A stretch of DNA of 64,000 nt from Bacteroidales bacterium (GTDB lineage: Bacteria > Bacteroidota > Bacteroidia > Bacteroidales > P3): assembly GCA_017960605.1 (NCBI GenBank), contig JAGCYV010000037.1, positions 1-64,000 on the forward strand, in the 5' to 3' direction. Made by a program: the position numbers and the translations under genes. This document shows, one piece after another, positions 16,043-25,283 of the stretch; position 1 is the stretch's first letter, and each line of letters starts with the position of its first letter. The notes beneath the pieces are model-generated. The model was not told the DNA's origin. It ran no database searches and saw only the letters and a program-made list of their open reading frames with translations.

Positions 16043-16956
16043 TTCACACTGACGATTTCGAGGTCGAACACGAGGGTGGAGTAGGGAGGAATAGTGGGGA
16101 TGTTGTCGGCCGAGCCGTAGCCCATGGCCGAGGGGATGATGAGCTGAAGCTGGGTGCCTTCGGGCTGTCCCATGACACCTTCTTCCCATCCGCGGATGAG
16201 GCCCATCTGACCCACCACATAGCTCAGAGGCTCATAGGGGCGACCGGGCTGGAAAATTCCGCCTTCCTTGGCGTTGGCTTCCACACTGGAGTCGAACATG
16301 GTGCCGTCGAGCAGACGACCGGTGTAGTTGATGGCCACCTGGCGACCCACAGCCACCTTGGTGCCTTTGCCCTGCTTCTTGACCACCACATAGAGGCCGT
16401 CGGCAGTGGGCTGGGCTTTGATGTTGTGCTCCTTGACATAGGCGGCGATCAGCTCGGGTTCGGCCTCGCGGGCTTTCTGCATCTCGGCCTCGTAGTTGGC
16501 CTGCTCCTCGGCATATTCCTCGCTACTGATGATGTCCATGAGGTTGATTTCATAGTAGAACTTCATGCCTTTGCCCTGCTCGTACATGGGGGGCATCTGG
16601 TTGGGCTGCATGAACTTGGCGATAGAGTCGGCCGCGATGGCAAAGATGGCTTTGTCGCCTTTGTGCATCATCAGCAAACCTTCATGCAACACACCGTCGT
16701 AGGAGGGGATGGCGGGCATAAGGCGCTGGGGCATGCCGGCGTTGGTACGCAGCACCATAGTGTCGAGACGGATGGTCATCTCGCCCACAAGCACATCGCC
16801 TTCCTGCACCTGCAACGAATCCTTGCACTGCTGCTCAAAGCGATAGTACAGGCCGTTATCGGTCTTCTTGTAACCTTTCATGTCACTGCTGCCGCAGGCG
16901 GCCAGCAATGCCGTTCCAGCCACAATCAATGTGGCCAATCTGAGTTGTTTTTTCAT
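16039..16956 (-). CDS. FKBP-type peptidyl-prolyl isomerase lipoprotein
   Basis: The 305-residue protein (start ATG at 16956; a longer start at 16971 is possible) has a lipoprotein signal ending LLAAC before GSSDMKG. The C-terminal half is an FKBP domain with VAINYTGRLLDGTMFDSS, GLIRGWEEGVMGQ and a final LVFDLEIVSVK. The active-site aromatic and Asp residues of FKBP are retained there. The N-terminal half has a poorer FKBP-like region, so this may be a two-domain or dimerising form such as periplasmic Mip/FkpA relatives. It is translationally coupled to adk. It acts on protein folding in the envelope. Confidence 0.88.
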   Translation of the reverse strand: MKKQLRLATLIVAGTALLAACGSSDMKGYKKTDNGLYYRFEQQCKDSLQVQEGDVLVGEMTIRLDTMVLRTNAGMPQRLMPAIPSYDGVLHEGLLMMHKGDKAIFAIAADSIAKFMQPNQMPPMYEQGKGMKFYYEINLMDIISSEEYAEEQANYEAEMQKAREAEPELIAAYVKEHNIKAQPTADGLYVVVKKQGKGTKVAVGRQVAINYTGRLLDGTMFDSSVEANAKEGGIFQPGRPYEPLSYVVGQMGLIRGWEEGVMGQPEGTQLQLIIPSAMGYGSADNIPTIPPYSTLVFDLEIVSVK

Positions 16957-16990
16957 GGTTTTATGAATCATTTATTTGTTTTACTTTTAT

Positions 16991-17533
16991 CTATAAAGAT
17001 TTGATTTTCTTGATTTCATACACCAACACCACGCGGCTCCCGATGATGCCGCCGTCGCCGATGACGCCGTAGGCCTGTTCGGAGGGTACAATGACACGGG
17101 CGGTGCTGCCGTAGTGCAACAGGCGCAGCGCACTGTCGAAACCACGGGTGGGTTTGCGACGGCCCACAGTCACGGTGTCGGTTACATTGACATACAACTG
17201 CTTGCCGTTCAGGGCTTCGACGTTATATTCCACCACCACCGTATCTTCGTATTCCACCAGACGGGTAGAGGCGGGGCAAGAGGTCTCCATCAATCTCACA
17301 CCGTCGGCGGTGCGCAGCATCTGCCATCCGCGACGGCCGACATAGGAGTCGATTTGCTGCTCCTCGCTTTTGGCAATCAGACGGTTGGCACCGATCATCT
17401 GCTCCTGTAGCGATTCACCCTGCTTGGACGAGCCGACATCAATCGTAGGCACCTCACGACAGGCAACGGCCATCAGGCAAAGAATCGGTAGTATGTACTT
17501 AACAATCTTCAAGATGGAGTTTCTGTTTGACAA
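16991..17533 (-). CDS. GldI-like FKBP-family lipoprotein
   Basis: The 180-residue protein has a lipoprotein signal (YILPILCLMAVAC, lipobox MAVAC) and an FKBP-like fold with VVVEYNVEALNGKQLY, FDSALRLLHYGSTARVIVPS and a final VVLVYEIKKIKSL. The length and lipoprotein form resemble GldI, the gliding-motility-associated prolyl isomerase of Bacteroidetes. Several FKBP catalytic residues look altered, so activity is not certain. It is the middle gene of the series nrnA, this gene, FKBP lipoprotein, adk and overlaps the nrnA stop by 35 bp, so the four genes are one operon from the 18603 promoter. Confidence 0.8.
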   Translation of the reverse strand: MSNRNSILKIVKYILPILCLMAVACREVPTIDVGSSKQGESLQEQMIGANRLIAKSEEQQIDSYVGRRGWQMLRTADGVRLMETSCPASTRLVEYEDTVVVEYNVEALNGKQLYVNVTDTVTVGRRKPTRGFDSALRLLHYGSTARVIVPSEQAYGVIGDGGIIGSRVVLVYEIKKIKSL

Positions 17534-18557
17534 TCTTCACCGTTTCTTCCAAGCTCACAGTGCTGGTGGCACCGGCGGCACGCTTGTGTCCGCCACCCCC
17601 GAAGAGTTCGCCGGCCAATTGATTTACATCATAATGTTCCTTCGAACGCAACGAGAGTCGTATCTTCAACTCGCCACCGTTGGAACGAGGTTCCTCACGT
17701 ATCAGGATACCACAGTCGATATCCTTCAGTTTCATCACCTCGTTGATGAGGCCGGTCAGCTCGTGGCTTTCCACACCAGCGTCGCTCATATCCTTGTCGG
17801 TGAGCACCATCAGGGCCACCCGCTGCTGAGGATAGACCGTCAGTCGGTGTGCCATTGCGTAGGCAAAGAACTTGAAGCGCGGTACGGTAAAGACATTCTT
17901 GATGGAACGGTTGATCCACATGGGGTCGATGCCGAAAGTGAGCAGGTTGGCAGCTGCCAGATAGAGACTCTGACGGTCGTTGCTGAAACTGAAGTTTCCG
18001 GTGTCGGTGCAGAGACCGGTATAGAGGCATGTGGCCGAATCACGGTCAAAGATCTGAGAGCCAAAGGAGCTCTGCATCAACCAATAGACCAGTTCGCAAG
18101 CGCTCGATATCTCGGGTTCGGAGACCACGATGGAGAACTCGTTGCGGGCGGGGTTGAGGTGATGATCCACCAGCATACGGAATCCCTGTGAGGTACGTAG
18201 CGGTTCGGCCAGACAACCCGTACGTTCCAGGCCGCTGATATCCACGCCCACCACGAAGTCGGCTGCAGCGATAGCCTTGCGGCAGTCATCCAGTTGCGTT
18301 TTCCCACTGAGGATGATGCCGGTATTTGGTAACCAAATCAAGTCGTTGGGGCAGCCGTCTGGGAGCATCGGGGTCACCTCTGGCACGCCGGCATTGTGCA
18401 ACAAACGGCACATACCGAGCAAAGAGCCTACGGCGTCACCGTCGGCATTGGTGTGGGACACCACCACCGCACGACGGGCTGCAGAAACGGTGCTGCGGAC
18501 AGCATGGACGTCCCATCCGCCGTCGAACAATGCATTGTATGAGCATTCAATCTGCAT
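17499..18557 (-). CDS. nrnA: DHH-family phosphoesterase, NrnA-like (oligoribonuclease / PAP phosphatase)
   Basis: Read from the ATG at 18557, the 352-residue protein has a DHH domain with SHTNADGDAVGS, GVDISGLER and MLVDHHLNPAR, and a DHHA1 domain ending in GELFGGGGHKRAAGA. These are the metal and RNA-binding motifs of the NrnA/RecJ superfamily, which degrade short RNA or cleave 3'-phosphoadenosine 5'-phosphate. Its C-terminus overlaps the next gene by 35 bp. An in-frame TTG at 18566 would add three residues but is less likely. A -7 box at 18603-18610 precedes it. Confidence 0.92.
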   Translation of the reverse strand: MQIECSYNALFDGGWDVHAVRSTVSAARRAVVVSHTNADGDAVGSLLGMCRLLHNAGVPEVTPMLPDGCPNDLIWLPNTGIILSGKTQLDDCRKAIAAADFVVGVDISGLERTGCLAEPLRTSQGFRMLVDHHLNPARNEFSIVVSEPEISSACELVYWLMQSSFGSQIFDRDSATCLYTGLCTDTGNFSFSNDRQSLYLAAANLLTFGIDPMWINRSIKNVFTVPRFKFFAYAMAHRLTVYPQQRVALMVLTDKDMSDAGVESHELTGLINEVMKLKDIDCGILIREEPRSNGGELKIRLSLRSKEHYDVNQLAGELFGGGGHKRAAGATSTVSLEETVKIVKQKLHLEDC

Positions 18558-18602
18558 GTATCTCAAAGGGTTGCAGCGTTACGACACGCTACAATCCAAA
18601 TG

Positions 18603-18610
18603 CAAATATA
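18603..18610 (-). promoter_or_regulatory. Promoter -7 box of the nrnA-FKBP-FKBP-adk operon
   Basis: Minus-strand TATATTTG followed by CATTTGG fits the consensus. The start codon is about 45 nt downstream. This intergenic region is shared with the divergent cyclophilin gene. Confidence 0.75.
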
Positions 18611-18757
18611 CAACAATTTGGCTATTTATTATTTATAAGTTATGATTTATTTTTAACACCCTCAATTAACAAAAAAAAATTAACATTTAATACAATAAAA
18701 TGCAATTTTCGCTGTTAATGGGGTACAAAAGATTGTGCGACGATACATACTTACGAT

Positions 18758-19216
18758 ATGAAAGCAGAAATCAAGACGGCGAAAGGAACGATGCACGTGG
18801 AACTTTATGACAAGGAGGTCCCCAATACGGTGGCCAATTTCGTCAAACTGGCCAAAAGCGGCTTCTATGACGGTCTGCGGTTCCATCGCGTCATTCCCGA
18901 TTTTGTCGTTCAGGGAGGCTGTCCTTACAGCCGCAACGTAGGCGACCCGCGTGTCGGTACCGGCGGTCCCGGATGGGCCATCAAGTGCGAGACATCGGCT
19001 CCGCGCCAGCGACACGACCGTGGTGTGATGAGTATGGCCCATGCCGGCAAGGATACCGGCGGCAGTCAGTTCTTCATCTGCCACAACCGCATGAACACCC
19101 AGCATCTCGACGGCGTACACACCTGCTTCGGTCGCGTAGAGGAGCAAGACTGGCCCGTCATCGACCAGATACGTCCAGGTGACTTGATTGAAAAAATAAC
19201 GATAATCGAACAATAA
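18758..19216 (+). CDS. Cyclophilin-type peptidyl-prolyl isomerase
   Basis: The 152-residue protein is a single cyclophilin domain with no signal peptide. Motifs are [31 protein letters not shown] and [17 protein letters not shown]. The catalytic Arg (RFHRV) and the FFI segment are present. The intergenic region is AT-rich with an AATACAATAAAA motif 60 bp upstream, but I see no clear -7 box. It is 8 bp ahead of the response regulator gene, so they form an operon with the following four genes. It catalyses proline isomerisation in the cytoplasm. Confidence 0.93.
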   Translation: MKAEIKTAKGTMHVELYDKEVPNTVANFVKLAKSGFYDGLRFHRVIPDFVVQGGCPYSRNVGDPRVGTGGPGWAIKCETSAPRQRHDRGVMSMAHAGKDTGGSQFFICHNRMNTQHLDGVHTCFGRVEEQDWPVIDQIRPGDLIEKITIIEQ

Positions 19217-19224
19217 CAAAGACT

Positions 19225-19917
19225 ATGAATCTCGGAATCAAATTGCTGGTGGCTGAGGACGACCCCAATCTGGGAACCATCCTGAAAGCCTATCTGACTC
19301 AGAAAGGCTACACCGTGGTGTGGGCCAAAGACGGAGAAGAGGCGCTCAACAGCTTCGACAATGAAGATGTAGATGCCTGTATTCTCGACGTGATGATGCC
19401 TTTGGTTGACGGTTTGACTGTGGCTAAAGATATCCGCAAGGTGGATAAGAATGTGCCTATCATCTTCCTCACCGCCAAAAACTTGGAGGAGGACAAACTG
19501 AAAGGCTTCGAGGTGGGAGCCGACGACTACATCACCAAACCCTTCAGCATGGAGGAGTTGCTGGCCCGCTTGAATGCCACCATGCGCCGTTCGTTCAACG
19601 ACGAACGTCCCGACAAGAATATATTCCGTATCGGCAACTTTACCTTCGACTATACCCACCAGACCCTTACCATCGGCGAAAATACCCAGCGTCTTACCGC
19701 CAAGGAATGCGACCTGCTGCGCATTTTCGCCATCAACTTCAACCAGTTGGTGGATAGAAACACCACGCTCCAAAAGATCTGGAAGGACGACAGCTACTTT
19801 GCCGCGCGCTCGATGGATGTGTATATCACCAAGTTGCGCAAGTACCTCAAGGCCGACCCGACGGTTGAGATTGTCAATGTACACGGTGTGGGATTCAAAC
19901 TGACTCACAAAGAATAG
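19225..19917 (+). CDS. OmpR/PhoB-type response regulator, orphan
   Basis: The 230-residue protein has an N-terminal receiver domain with acidic residues EDD near position 11, the phospho-acceptor Asp55 in CILDVMMP, and Lys in FLTAKN plus the KPFSMEEL loop. The C-terminal winged-helix DNA-binding domain runs from about residue 128 with LTAKECDLLRIF and SMDVYITKLRKYLK. It looks like the RprY-type regulator of Bacteroides. No histidine kinase lies nearby, so its partner is elsewhere or it is regulated otherwise. The gene ends in TAG, and the next gene starts with the overlapping GTG. Confidence 0.93.
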   Translation: MNLGIKLLVAEDDPNLGTILKAYLTQKGYTVVWAKDGEEALNSFDNEDVDACILDVMMPLVDGLTVAKDIRKVDKNVPIIFLTAKNLEEDKLKGFEVGADDYITKPFSMEELLARLNATMRRSFNDERPDKNIFRIGNFTFDYTHQTLTIGENTQRLTAKECDLLRIFAINFNQLVDRNTTLQKIWKDDSYFAARSMDVYITKLRKYLKADPTVEIVNVHGVGFKLTHKE

Positions 19918-20678
19918 TGAAACTACTCTTTCTCGGCACCGGAACATCACAGGGCGTGCCGGTCATTGCATGTCACTGTGGAGTGTGTAGCTCGCCAGAT
20001 CCTCGCGACTGTCGGCTACGCACTTCGGCTTTATTGTGTACCGATGAAGGCCGCAACATTTTGTTCGATATCGGTCCCGATTTCCGGCAGCAGATGCTGC
20101 TTCACGATGTGAACCATTTGGATGCCATCCTCATTACTCATGCCCATAGAGACCACGTTGCAGGATTGGATGAAATAAGGTCATTCAACTATGTGCAGGA
20201 CAGAAAGATGGATGTTTATCTAAACGGTCCTGCAAAGACGGCCATACAGCAAGCCTACCACTATATTTTCGTACCGCATCAGTACCCCGGATTACCGGAA
20301 GCCGACCTCCATGTAGTGGATGCGTCCTTCGGTGCAGCAGGTGTGACTATCGTCCCCATCCACGTAATGCACAAAGACCTGCCCGTGCTGGGATACCGCA
20401 TCGGCAATTTGGCCTATATCACCGACGCCAACCATATCGCACCCGAGGAAATGCAGAAGATGAAAGGAGTAAAGACGCTCGTCATCAATGCCTTGAGAAA
20501 AGAACACCATTTCTCACATTTCAGCCTGCCGGAAGCCCTTGAAGTGATTGAGCAGGTGAAACCGGAACAGGCTTATATAACGCATATCAGCCACGATATG
20601 GGCTTGCACGCCGAAGTGGACGCTACATTGCCGGTGGGGGTGCATCTGGCCTATGACAACCTGACTATTGAATTATGA
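19917..20678 (+). CDS. Metallo-beta-lactamase-fold hydrolase
   Basis: The 253-residue protein starts at GTG, overlapping the upstream stop by one base. The metal motif is THAHRDH with the following DE, typical of MBL-fold hydrolases, and a second histidine cluster near HFSHFSLPEAL and ITHISHDMG. N-terminal GTGTSQGVPVIACHCGVCSS resembles the PhnP / lipoyl-ester family of phosphodiesterases. The zinc ligands appear complete, so it should be active. Its substrate is unknown. It overlaps the next glycosyltransferase gene by four bases. Confidence 0.88.
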   Translation: MKLLFLGTGTSQGVPVIACHCGVCSSPDPRDCRLRTSALLCTDEGRNILFDIGPDFRQQMLLHDVNHLDAILITHAHRDHVAGLDEIRSFNYVQDRKMDVYLNGPAKTAIQQAYHYIFVPHQYPGLPEADLHVVDASFGAAGVTIVPIHVMHKDLPVLGYRIGNLAYITDANHIAPEEMQKMKGVKTLVINALRKEHHFSHFSLPEALEVIEQVKPEQAYITHISHDMGLHAEVDATLPVGVHLAYDNLTIEL

Positions 20679-21574
20679 TATCTATCTGCATACCAGTCTA
20701 TAACTACCCGGTGGCACCGCTCATCGGAAGTCTTTTTCAGCAGGCAAAAACGCTGGACACAGATGTGGAATTGGTGTGCATAGACGACCATTCGGACGAG
20801 GCTTTCCTGCAACAAAACAAGGAGGCTATGTCGATGACCGACAAACAGGTGTATCTGGATGAGAATGTAGGGCGTGCACGTATCCGCAACCTCTTCCTCG
20901 AACACACACAAGGCGAATGGCTACTGTTCCTCGATAACGATATGCGCATCGGCGAGGACTTCCTGCGCCGATATGCCGACACCCTCTCGAGCCAACCCGA
21001 GGTGGTGGTGGGCGGTGTGGCCTATGAAGCAGAGAAAGAGGGAGACAAGGACTATTCTTTGAGACTATACTACGGGAAGAAGGTGGAAAGCCGTAGTGTT
21101 CGGTTCCGCAACCGGCACCCCTATCGCTCTTTCATGACCGGCAACTTCATGATACGTCGTTCGTTGCTGGAATCCATCGGCTTCGACGACCGCATTACGG
21201 GATATGGTCACGAGGACACCCTTTTCGGCTACCGTATGCAACAACGCGGTGTAAGGATACTGCACATCGATAATCCTGCCGTCAACGGCAATGTGGAGAC
21301 CAATGCCGAATTTCTCACTAAGACTGAAGAGGCTGTGGAGAATCTGGTCAAGATCTATCGTTTCATGCAGGACGAGCCAGCCTTCTGCCTCTCGGTGAAG
21401 CTGTTGCAGACCTACAACTGCCTGCGCCGGGCAGGAGTGGCAGGAATGGTTGAAGATGCCTGGTTGAGATGGAAACGCACGCTCCGCCAGCAACTCACTG
21501 AAGGGAAGAAAATCTCCGTGAAGAAGTTCAACTTCTATAAATTAGGATTATTCATTCATTTAAATAAACATTAA
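20675..21574 (+). CDS. Family 2 glycosyltransferase
   Basis: The 299-residue protein is a GT-A fold family 2 glycosyltransferase. It starts with ISICIPVYNYPVAPL, followed by VDVELVCIDDHSD, ENVGRARIRN and FLDNDMRIGEDF, in which DND is the metal-binding DXD-like motif. The acceptor region includes MTGNFMIRRSLLESIGFDDRITGYGHEDT. There is no membrane segment. It probably adds sugars to a polysaccharide or glycoprotein, but its donor cannot be inferred. It overlaps the MBL gene and precedes a secreted MORN protein. Confidence 0.9.
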   Translation: MISICIPVYNYPVAPLIGSLFQQAKTLDTDVELVCIDDHSDEAFLQQNKEAMSMTDKQVYLDENVGRARIRNLFLEHTQGEWLLFLDNDMRIGEDFLRRYADTLSSQPEVVVGGVAYEAEKEGDKDYSLRLYYGKKVESRSVRFRNRHPYRSFMTGNFMIRRSLLESIGFDDRITGYGHEDTLFGYRMQQRGVRILHIDNPAVNGNVETNAEFLTKTEEAVENLVKIYRFMQDEPAFCLSVKLLQTYNCLRRAGVAGMVEDAWLRWKRTLRQQLTEGKKISVKKFNFYKLGLFIHLNKH

Positions 21575-21586
21575 TACAACGATACT

Positions 21587-22216
21587 ATGAAGAAAACACT
21601 GAAAACGGCCGTATTGCTCGCACTGGCCATGATGATGGGCGGCAGCGTCTATGCCCAGGTTGTCGAGACCACCACCTATGACGACGGTAGCTCTTACACA
21701 GGGCAGCGCAACGGAAAAGGCAAGCGTGACGGACATGGTATCCTGAACTACGCTAACGGCGACCGCTATGAAGGTGAATGGAAGAAAGACTTCCAGACCG
21801 GCGAAGGAACCTACACGTTTGCCAACGGCATTGTATATAAGGGTACTTTCGAGAAGAACATCGCCAAGGGGCATGGTGTGATTACGATGCCCAACGGTGT
21901 TGTCATCGAGGGCGAATGGACCAATATGGGCAACGGCACAGGTATTATGACCTGGCCCGACGGCACTCGCTATGAGGGCGGTTTCATCAACGGTGCTCCT
22001 CAGGGACAGGGTACGAAAACCTGGCCCAACGGCGACCGCTACGAGGGCAACTTCGTCCAGGGACACATGAGCGGACAGGGCACCTTGACCACCACCCGCG
22101 GTGTCTCCTATACTGGCAACTGGCACAATGACCAATTCGAAGGCAAGGGCAAATATGTCGCTGCCGACGGTTCGGTGATGGAAGGCACATTCCACGCAGG
22201 CAAATTCCAGAATTAA
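21587..22216 (+). CDS. Secreted MORN-repeat protein
   Basis: The 209-residue protein has a signal peptide (KTAVLLALAMMMGGSVYAQ). The mature part is a run of about eight MORN-type repeats, each with a Y/I-x-G-x-W/F core (YTGQR, YEGEW, YKGTF, IEGEW, YEGGF, YEGNF, YTGNW, MEGTF) spaced at about 23 residues. MORN repeats form an extended beta sheet and often bind lipids or proteins. In the periplasm, a structural or lipid-binding role is likely. The gene abuts the following lipoprotein gene. Function is otherwise unknown. Confidence 0.88.
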   Translation: MKKTLKTAVLLALAMMMGGSVYAQVVETTTYDDGSSYTGQRNGKGKRDGHGILNYANGDRYEGEWKKDFQTGEGTYTFANGIVYKGTFEKNIAKGHGVITMPNGVVIEGEWTNMGNGTGIMTWPDGTRYEGGFINGAPQGQGTKTWPNGDRYEGNFVQGHMSGQGTLTTTRGVSYTGNWHNDQFEGKGKYVAADGSVMEGTFHAGKFQN

Positions 22217-23083
22217 ATGAAACACATCTTTTCAATCGCAGCTATCGTCCTCGCACTGCTAACAGCATCGTGCGGAGCCAGCCGCTATGTGAGCGCCGAC
22301 AGTGACCTCGAGGAGCTCTACGTGGGCAAAACCTATTATGAAATAGTTGATGACTTCGGACGGCCCGATGCCACCATCGACGACGGACGCGAAGGTACGA
22401 AAGTGGCCTACAACGCGGTGAGCCTCAACGGCACTCGCGCCGCGGGGCTGTACAAGCAGTTCAAGATGCGCAACCGCGCCTCAGGCAACACCGGAGCCCC
22501 CGTGGGTGGCATCACCTTCTCGTTCAACTCCGACATGAAGTGCTACGCTGTGGATAGCGACTTCCAGCACGAGCGTGTCAAAGCCGGCAAACAGCCGAAA
22601 GCCGAGAAGCCCCGTGACCGCCGTCTCCCCGACAAAATCAAGCCCATCATCCCGCGTTCGGTCGATTTCCCGCTCGTCAAGAGCCGCACCCCCAACGCCG
22701 AGATGATCAGCATCGAGAAGGTGAAGGTGGAGAAAGACCAGATTACCGTCTATTTCCAGTATCGTAACCGCACCCCCGTGCATCGTTCCGTGAACGACGA
22801 CGGCCTCTACATCATGCCCGAGGTCTATGTGGAAGATGCTGCCACCGGTGTCCGCTCTGCTTTGCGCAAGGTGGAGGGCATCACGCTCTATCCCAAGCGG
22901 ACCTACTTCTCCAAGAACGTGGGTGGATACGACATCTTGCTCTATTCCCTCACCTTCGACCCAGTAGCCGAGGAATGCGAGTACATCAACGTCGTGGAAC
23001 CCGGCCACTCGGGCTACAACTTCTACGGCATCGACATCCGCACACCCATGTCGAGCAAGGATGAATTGAAGAATTTAAACTAA
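22217..23083 (+). CDS. Lipoprotein of unknown function
   Basis: The 288-residue protein has a lipoprotein signal ending LLTASC before GASRYVS. The N-terminal third (YVGKTYYEIVDDFGRPDATIDDG) is reminiscent of the small BamE/SmpA fold that begins with a similar GxxxxEVxxxxGxP turn, but this resemblance is weak. The middle is basic (KAGKQPKAEKPRDRRLP). The C-terminal half is beta-rich with TVYFQYRNRTP and LYSLTFDPVAEECEYINV. The stop TAA is followed at once by the S9 peptidase gene, so the MORN, lipoprotein and peptidase genes appear to be co-transcribed. No specific function can be assigned. Confidence 0.75.
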   Translation: MKHIFSIAAIVLALLTASCGASRYVSADSDLEELYVGKTYYEIVDDFGRPDATIDDGREGTKVAYNAVSLNGTRAAGLYKQFKMRNRASGNTGAPVGGITFSFNSDMKCYAVDSDFQHERVKAGKQPKAEKPRDRRLPDKIKPIIPRSVDFPLVKSRTPNAEMISIEKVKVEKDQITVYFQYRNRTPVHRSVNDDGLYIMPEVYVEDAATGVRSALRKVEGITLYPKRTYFSKNVGGYDILLYSLTFDPVAEECEYINVVEPGHSGYNFYGIDIRTPMSSKDELKNLN

Positions 23084-23090
23084 CAGGAAT

Positions 23091-25199
23091 ATGAAGAAAA
23101 ACATACTATTGCTGGCCGCAGGCGTGCTCTGTCTGGTGGCATGCCAGCCGAAAGAGGCGAAAGAGAAACCCATCGAGAAGCCGCAGGTGGCCGTCCAAGA
23201 CGGCCGCTTCACCCCCGAGGTGATGTGGAGCCTCGGTGTGATGAGCGAATATGCCGTCAGTCCCGACGGCAGCCAGGTGCTCTACACCCTGCGATACACT
23301 GACATGGAGCAGAACAAGAACAACACCGAACTCTACCTCATGCCCGCCGAGGGTGGGGAAGCGGTGCGGCTGACCAAGACCGCCGCATCGGAGTTCAGCC
23401 CTGTGTGGTACGATGACAACACCATCATGTTCTGCCGCGGAGGCGAGATTCTGTCGATGAACCTCAATACCAAGAAGGAGAGCAAGGTCGCCGAGTGCGA
23501 GCGCGGCTTCGAGGGCTTCAAGGTGGCTCCCGACGGCAAGTCGTTGGTATATATCTCGACCATCCCCGTGGAGCGTCCCGAGCACCTCGAGAAGCTGTAT
23601 GCCGGCTTGGACAAGACCACCGGCCGCATCAACGAAGACCTGATGTACCGCCACTGGGACAACTGGGTGGATGAGATTCCGCAGATCTACTGGGTGCCGC
23701 TGGAGAATGGCAAAGCCCAGATGGACAAGGTGAAAAACATCATCGACAGCACCTTCGAGTGCCCGATGCGTCCGTGGGGCGGCACCGAGCAGTACAACTA
23801 CAGCCCCGACAGCAAGACCATCGCCTACACCTGCCGCAAGAAGACGGGCTATGACTATGCCCACTCGACCAACAGCGACATATTCATCTATAATATAGAG
23901 ACCGGCGAGACCGTCAATATCTCCGAGGGCATCATGGGCTACGACCAGAACCCCGTGTTCAGCCACGACGGCAAGATGATTGCTTGGGAGAGCATGGAGC
24001 GCGACGGCTACGAAAGCGACAAGTTGCGTCTGATGGTGATGGACCTCGAAAGCGGCGCTAAGGCTGACCTCACCGCCGAGTTTGACTACGGCGTGAGCGG
24101 CATCAGCTGGAGCAATGACGACCGCGAACTGGCCGCTGTGGTGATGTATCGCGGCACGCTGGAGGTGTTCGCCTTCAACCGTGAAACCAAAGACATCCGT
24201 CAAGTATCTGCCGGCATGCACGATATCAACGGATTCCAGATGGTGAACGACAACATCATCGCTACCCAGGTCAGCATCCAGTATCCCGCCACACTCTATG
24301 CCTACAAACTCGGTGACGAGAAGAGCGAGGGCACAAAGATTTCCACCTTCAACGACGACGTCCTCTCGCAGGTGCGCATGGGCAAGACTGAACCCTACTG
24401 GATCAAGACCGTCGATGGCAAGGAGATGCTCACCTGGCTCATCTATCCCTACGACTACGACTCGACCAAGACCTATCCCGCGCTGCTCTTCTGCGAGGGT
24501 GGCCCGCAGAATATCGTCAGCCAGTTCTGGAGTACCCGCTGGAACTTCGAGGTGATGAGCGGTGCCGGCTATTTCGTCATCGCCCCCAACCGTCGCGGTT
24601 GCCCGGGATTCGGTATGGAGTGGCTCGAGGAAATCAGTGGTGACTATGGCGGACTCTGCATGCAGGACTACTTGAGCGCCACCGACTATTTTGCCAACAA
24701 CTTCAAGCAGATCGACCGTGAGCGCATCGGTGCCTGCGGCGCCAGCTTCGGCGGCTACAGCATCTACTGGCTCGCCGGCCACAACCACGACGTGAAGGGT
24801 TATAACGACGGTATGCGTTTCAAAGCCTTCCTGGCCCACAACGGCATGTTCAACTTTGAGCAGCAGTACCTCGAGACCGAGGAGATGTGGTTCGACAACT
24901 GGGACCTCGGCGGTCCTTACTGGGATTGGAACAATCCGCAGATCAAGAAGAGCTACGCCAACTCGCCCCACCTCTTCGTCGATAAGTGGAACACGCCCAT
25001 CTGCGTCATCCACTCCGAGTTCGACTTCCGCATCGTGGCTTCCGAGGGTATGGCTGCATACAACGCTGCCCAGATGCGTCACATCCCCAGCCGCTATCTC
25101 TACTTCCCCGACGAGACCCATTGGGTGCTGCGTCCTCAGAACAGCCTCCTCTGGCACCGCAACTTCATCGACTGGTTCGACCAGTGGCTGAAGAAATAA
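23091..25199 (+). CDS. S9-family dipeptidyl peptidase lipoprotein (DPP5-like)
   Basis: The 702-residue protein has a lipoprotein signal (LLLAAGVLCLVAC). The N-terminal beta-propeller, with strands such as YAVSPDGSQVLYTLRY and SPDSKTIAYTC, precedes an alpha/beta-hydrolase domain. The catalytic triad is Ser552 (GACGASFGG), Asp645 (EFDFRI) and His677 (DETHWVL). This architecture matches the Bacteroidetes DPP5 type, which releases dipeptides in the periplasm. It ends at a two-way terminator. The preceding lipoprotein and MORN protein share its transcript. Confidence 0.92.
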   Translation: MKKNILLLAAGVLCLVACQPKEAKEKPIEKPQVAVQDGRFTPEVMWSLGVMSEYAVSPDGSQVLYTLRYTDMEQNKNNTELYLMPAEGGEAVRLTKTAASEFSPVWYDDNTIMFCRGGEILSMNLNTKKESKVAECERGFEGFKVAPDGKSLVYISTIPVERPEHLEKLYAGLDKTTGRINEDLMYRHWDNWVDEIPQIYWVPLENGKAQMDKVKNIIDSTFECPMRPWGGTEQYNYSPDSKTIAYTCRKKTGYDYAHSTNSDIFIYNIETGETVNISEGIMGYDQNPVFSHDGKMIAWESMERDGYESDKLRLMVMDLESGAKADLTAEFDYGVSGISWSNDDRELAAVVMYRGTLEVFAFNRETKDIRQVSAGMHDINGFQMVNDNIIATQVSIQYPATLYAYKLGDEKSEGTKISTFNDDVLSQVRMGKTEPYWIKTVDGKEMLTWLIYPYDYDSTKTYPALLFCEGGPQNIVSQFWSTRWNFEVMSGAGYFVIAPNRRGCPGFGMEWLEEISGDYGGLCMQDYLSATDYFANNFKQIDRERIGACGASFGGYSIYWLAGHNHDVKGYNDGMRFKAFLAHNGMFNFEQQYLETEEMWFDNWDLGGPYWDWNNPQIKKSYANSPHLFVDKWNTPICVIHSEFDFRIVASEGMAAYNAAQMRHIPSRYLYFPDETHWVLRPQNSLLWHRNFIDWFDQWLKK

Positions 25200-25218
25200 C
25201 GGCGACAGACCATCCAAC

Positions 25219-25248
25219 AAAAAGCCTCGCAGGAGATGCGGGGCTTTT
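25219..25248. terminator. Bidirectional terminator between S9 peptidase and OppA-like gene
   Basis: AAAGCCTCGCA and TGCGGGGCTTT pair over 11 bp with one G-T wobble and a five-base loop. A-runs and T-runs flank it on both sides, so it serves the convergent genes. Confidence 0.85.
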
Positions 25249-25283
25249 CTATTTTTATATAACCGATATTAATCGCGATGCGG

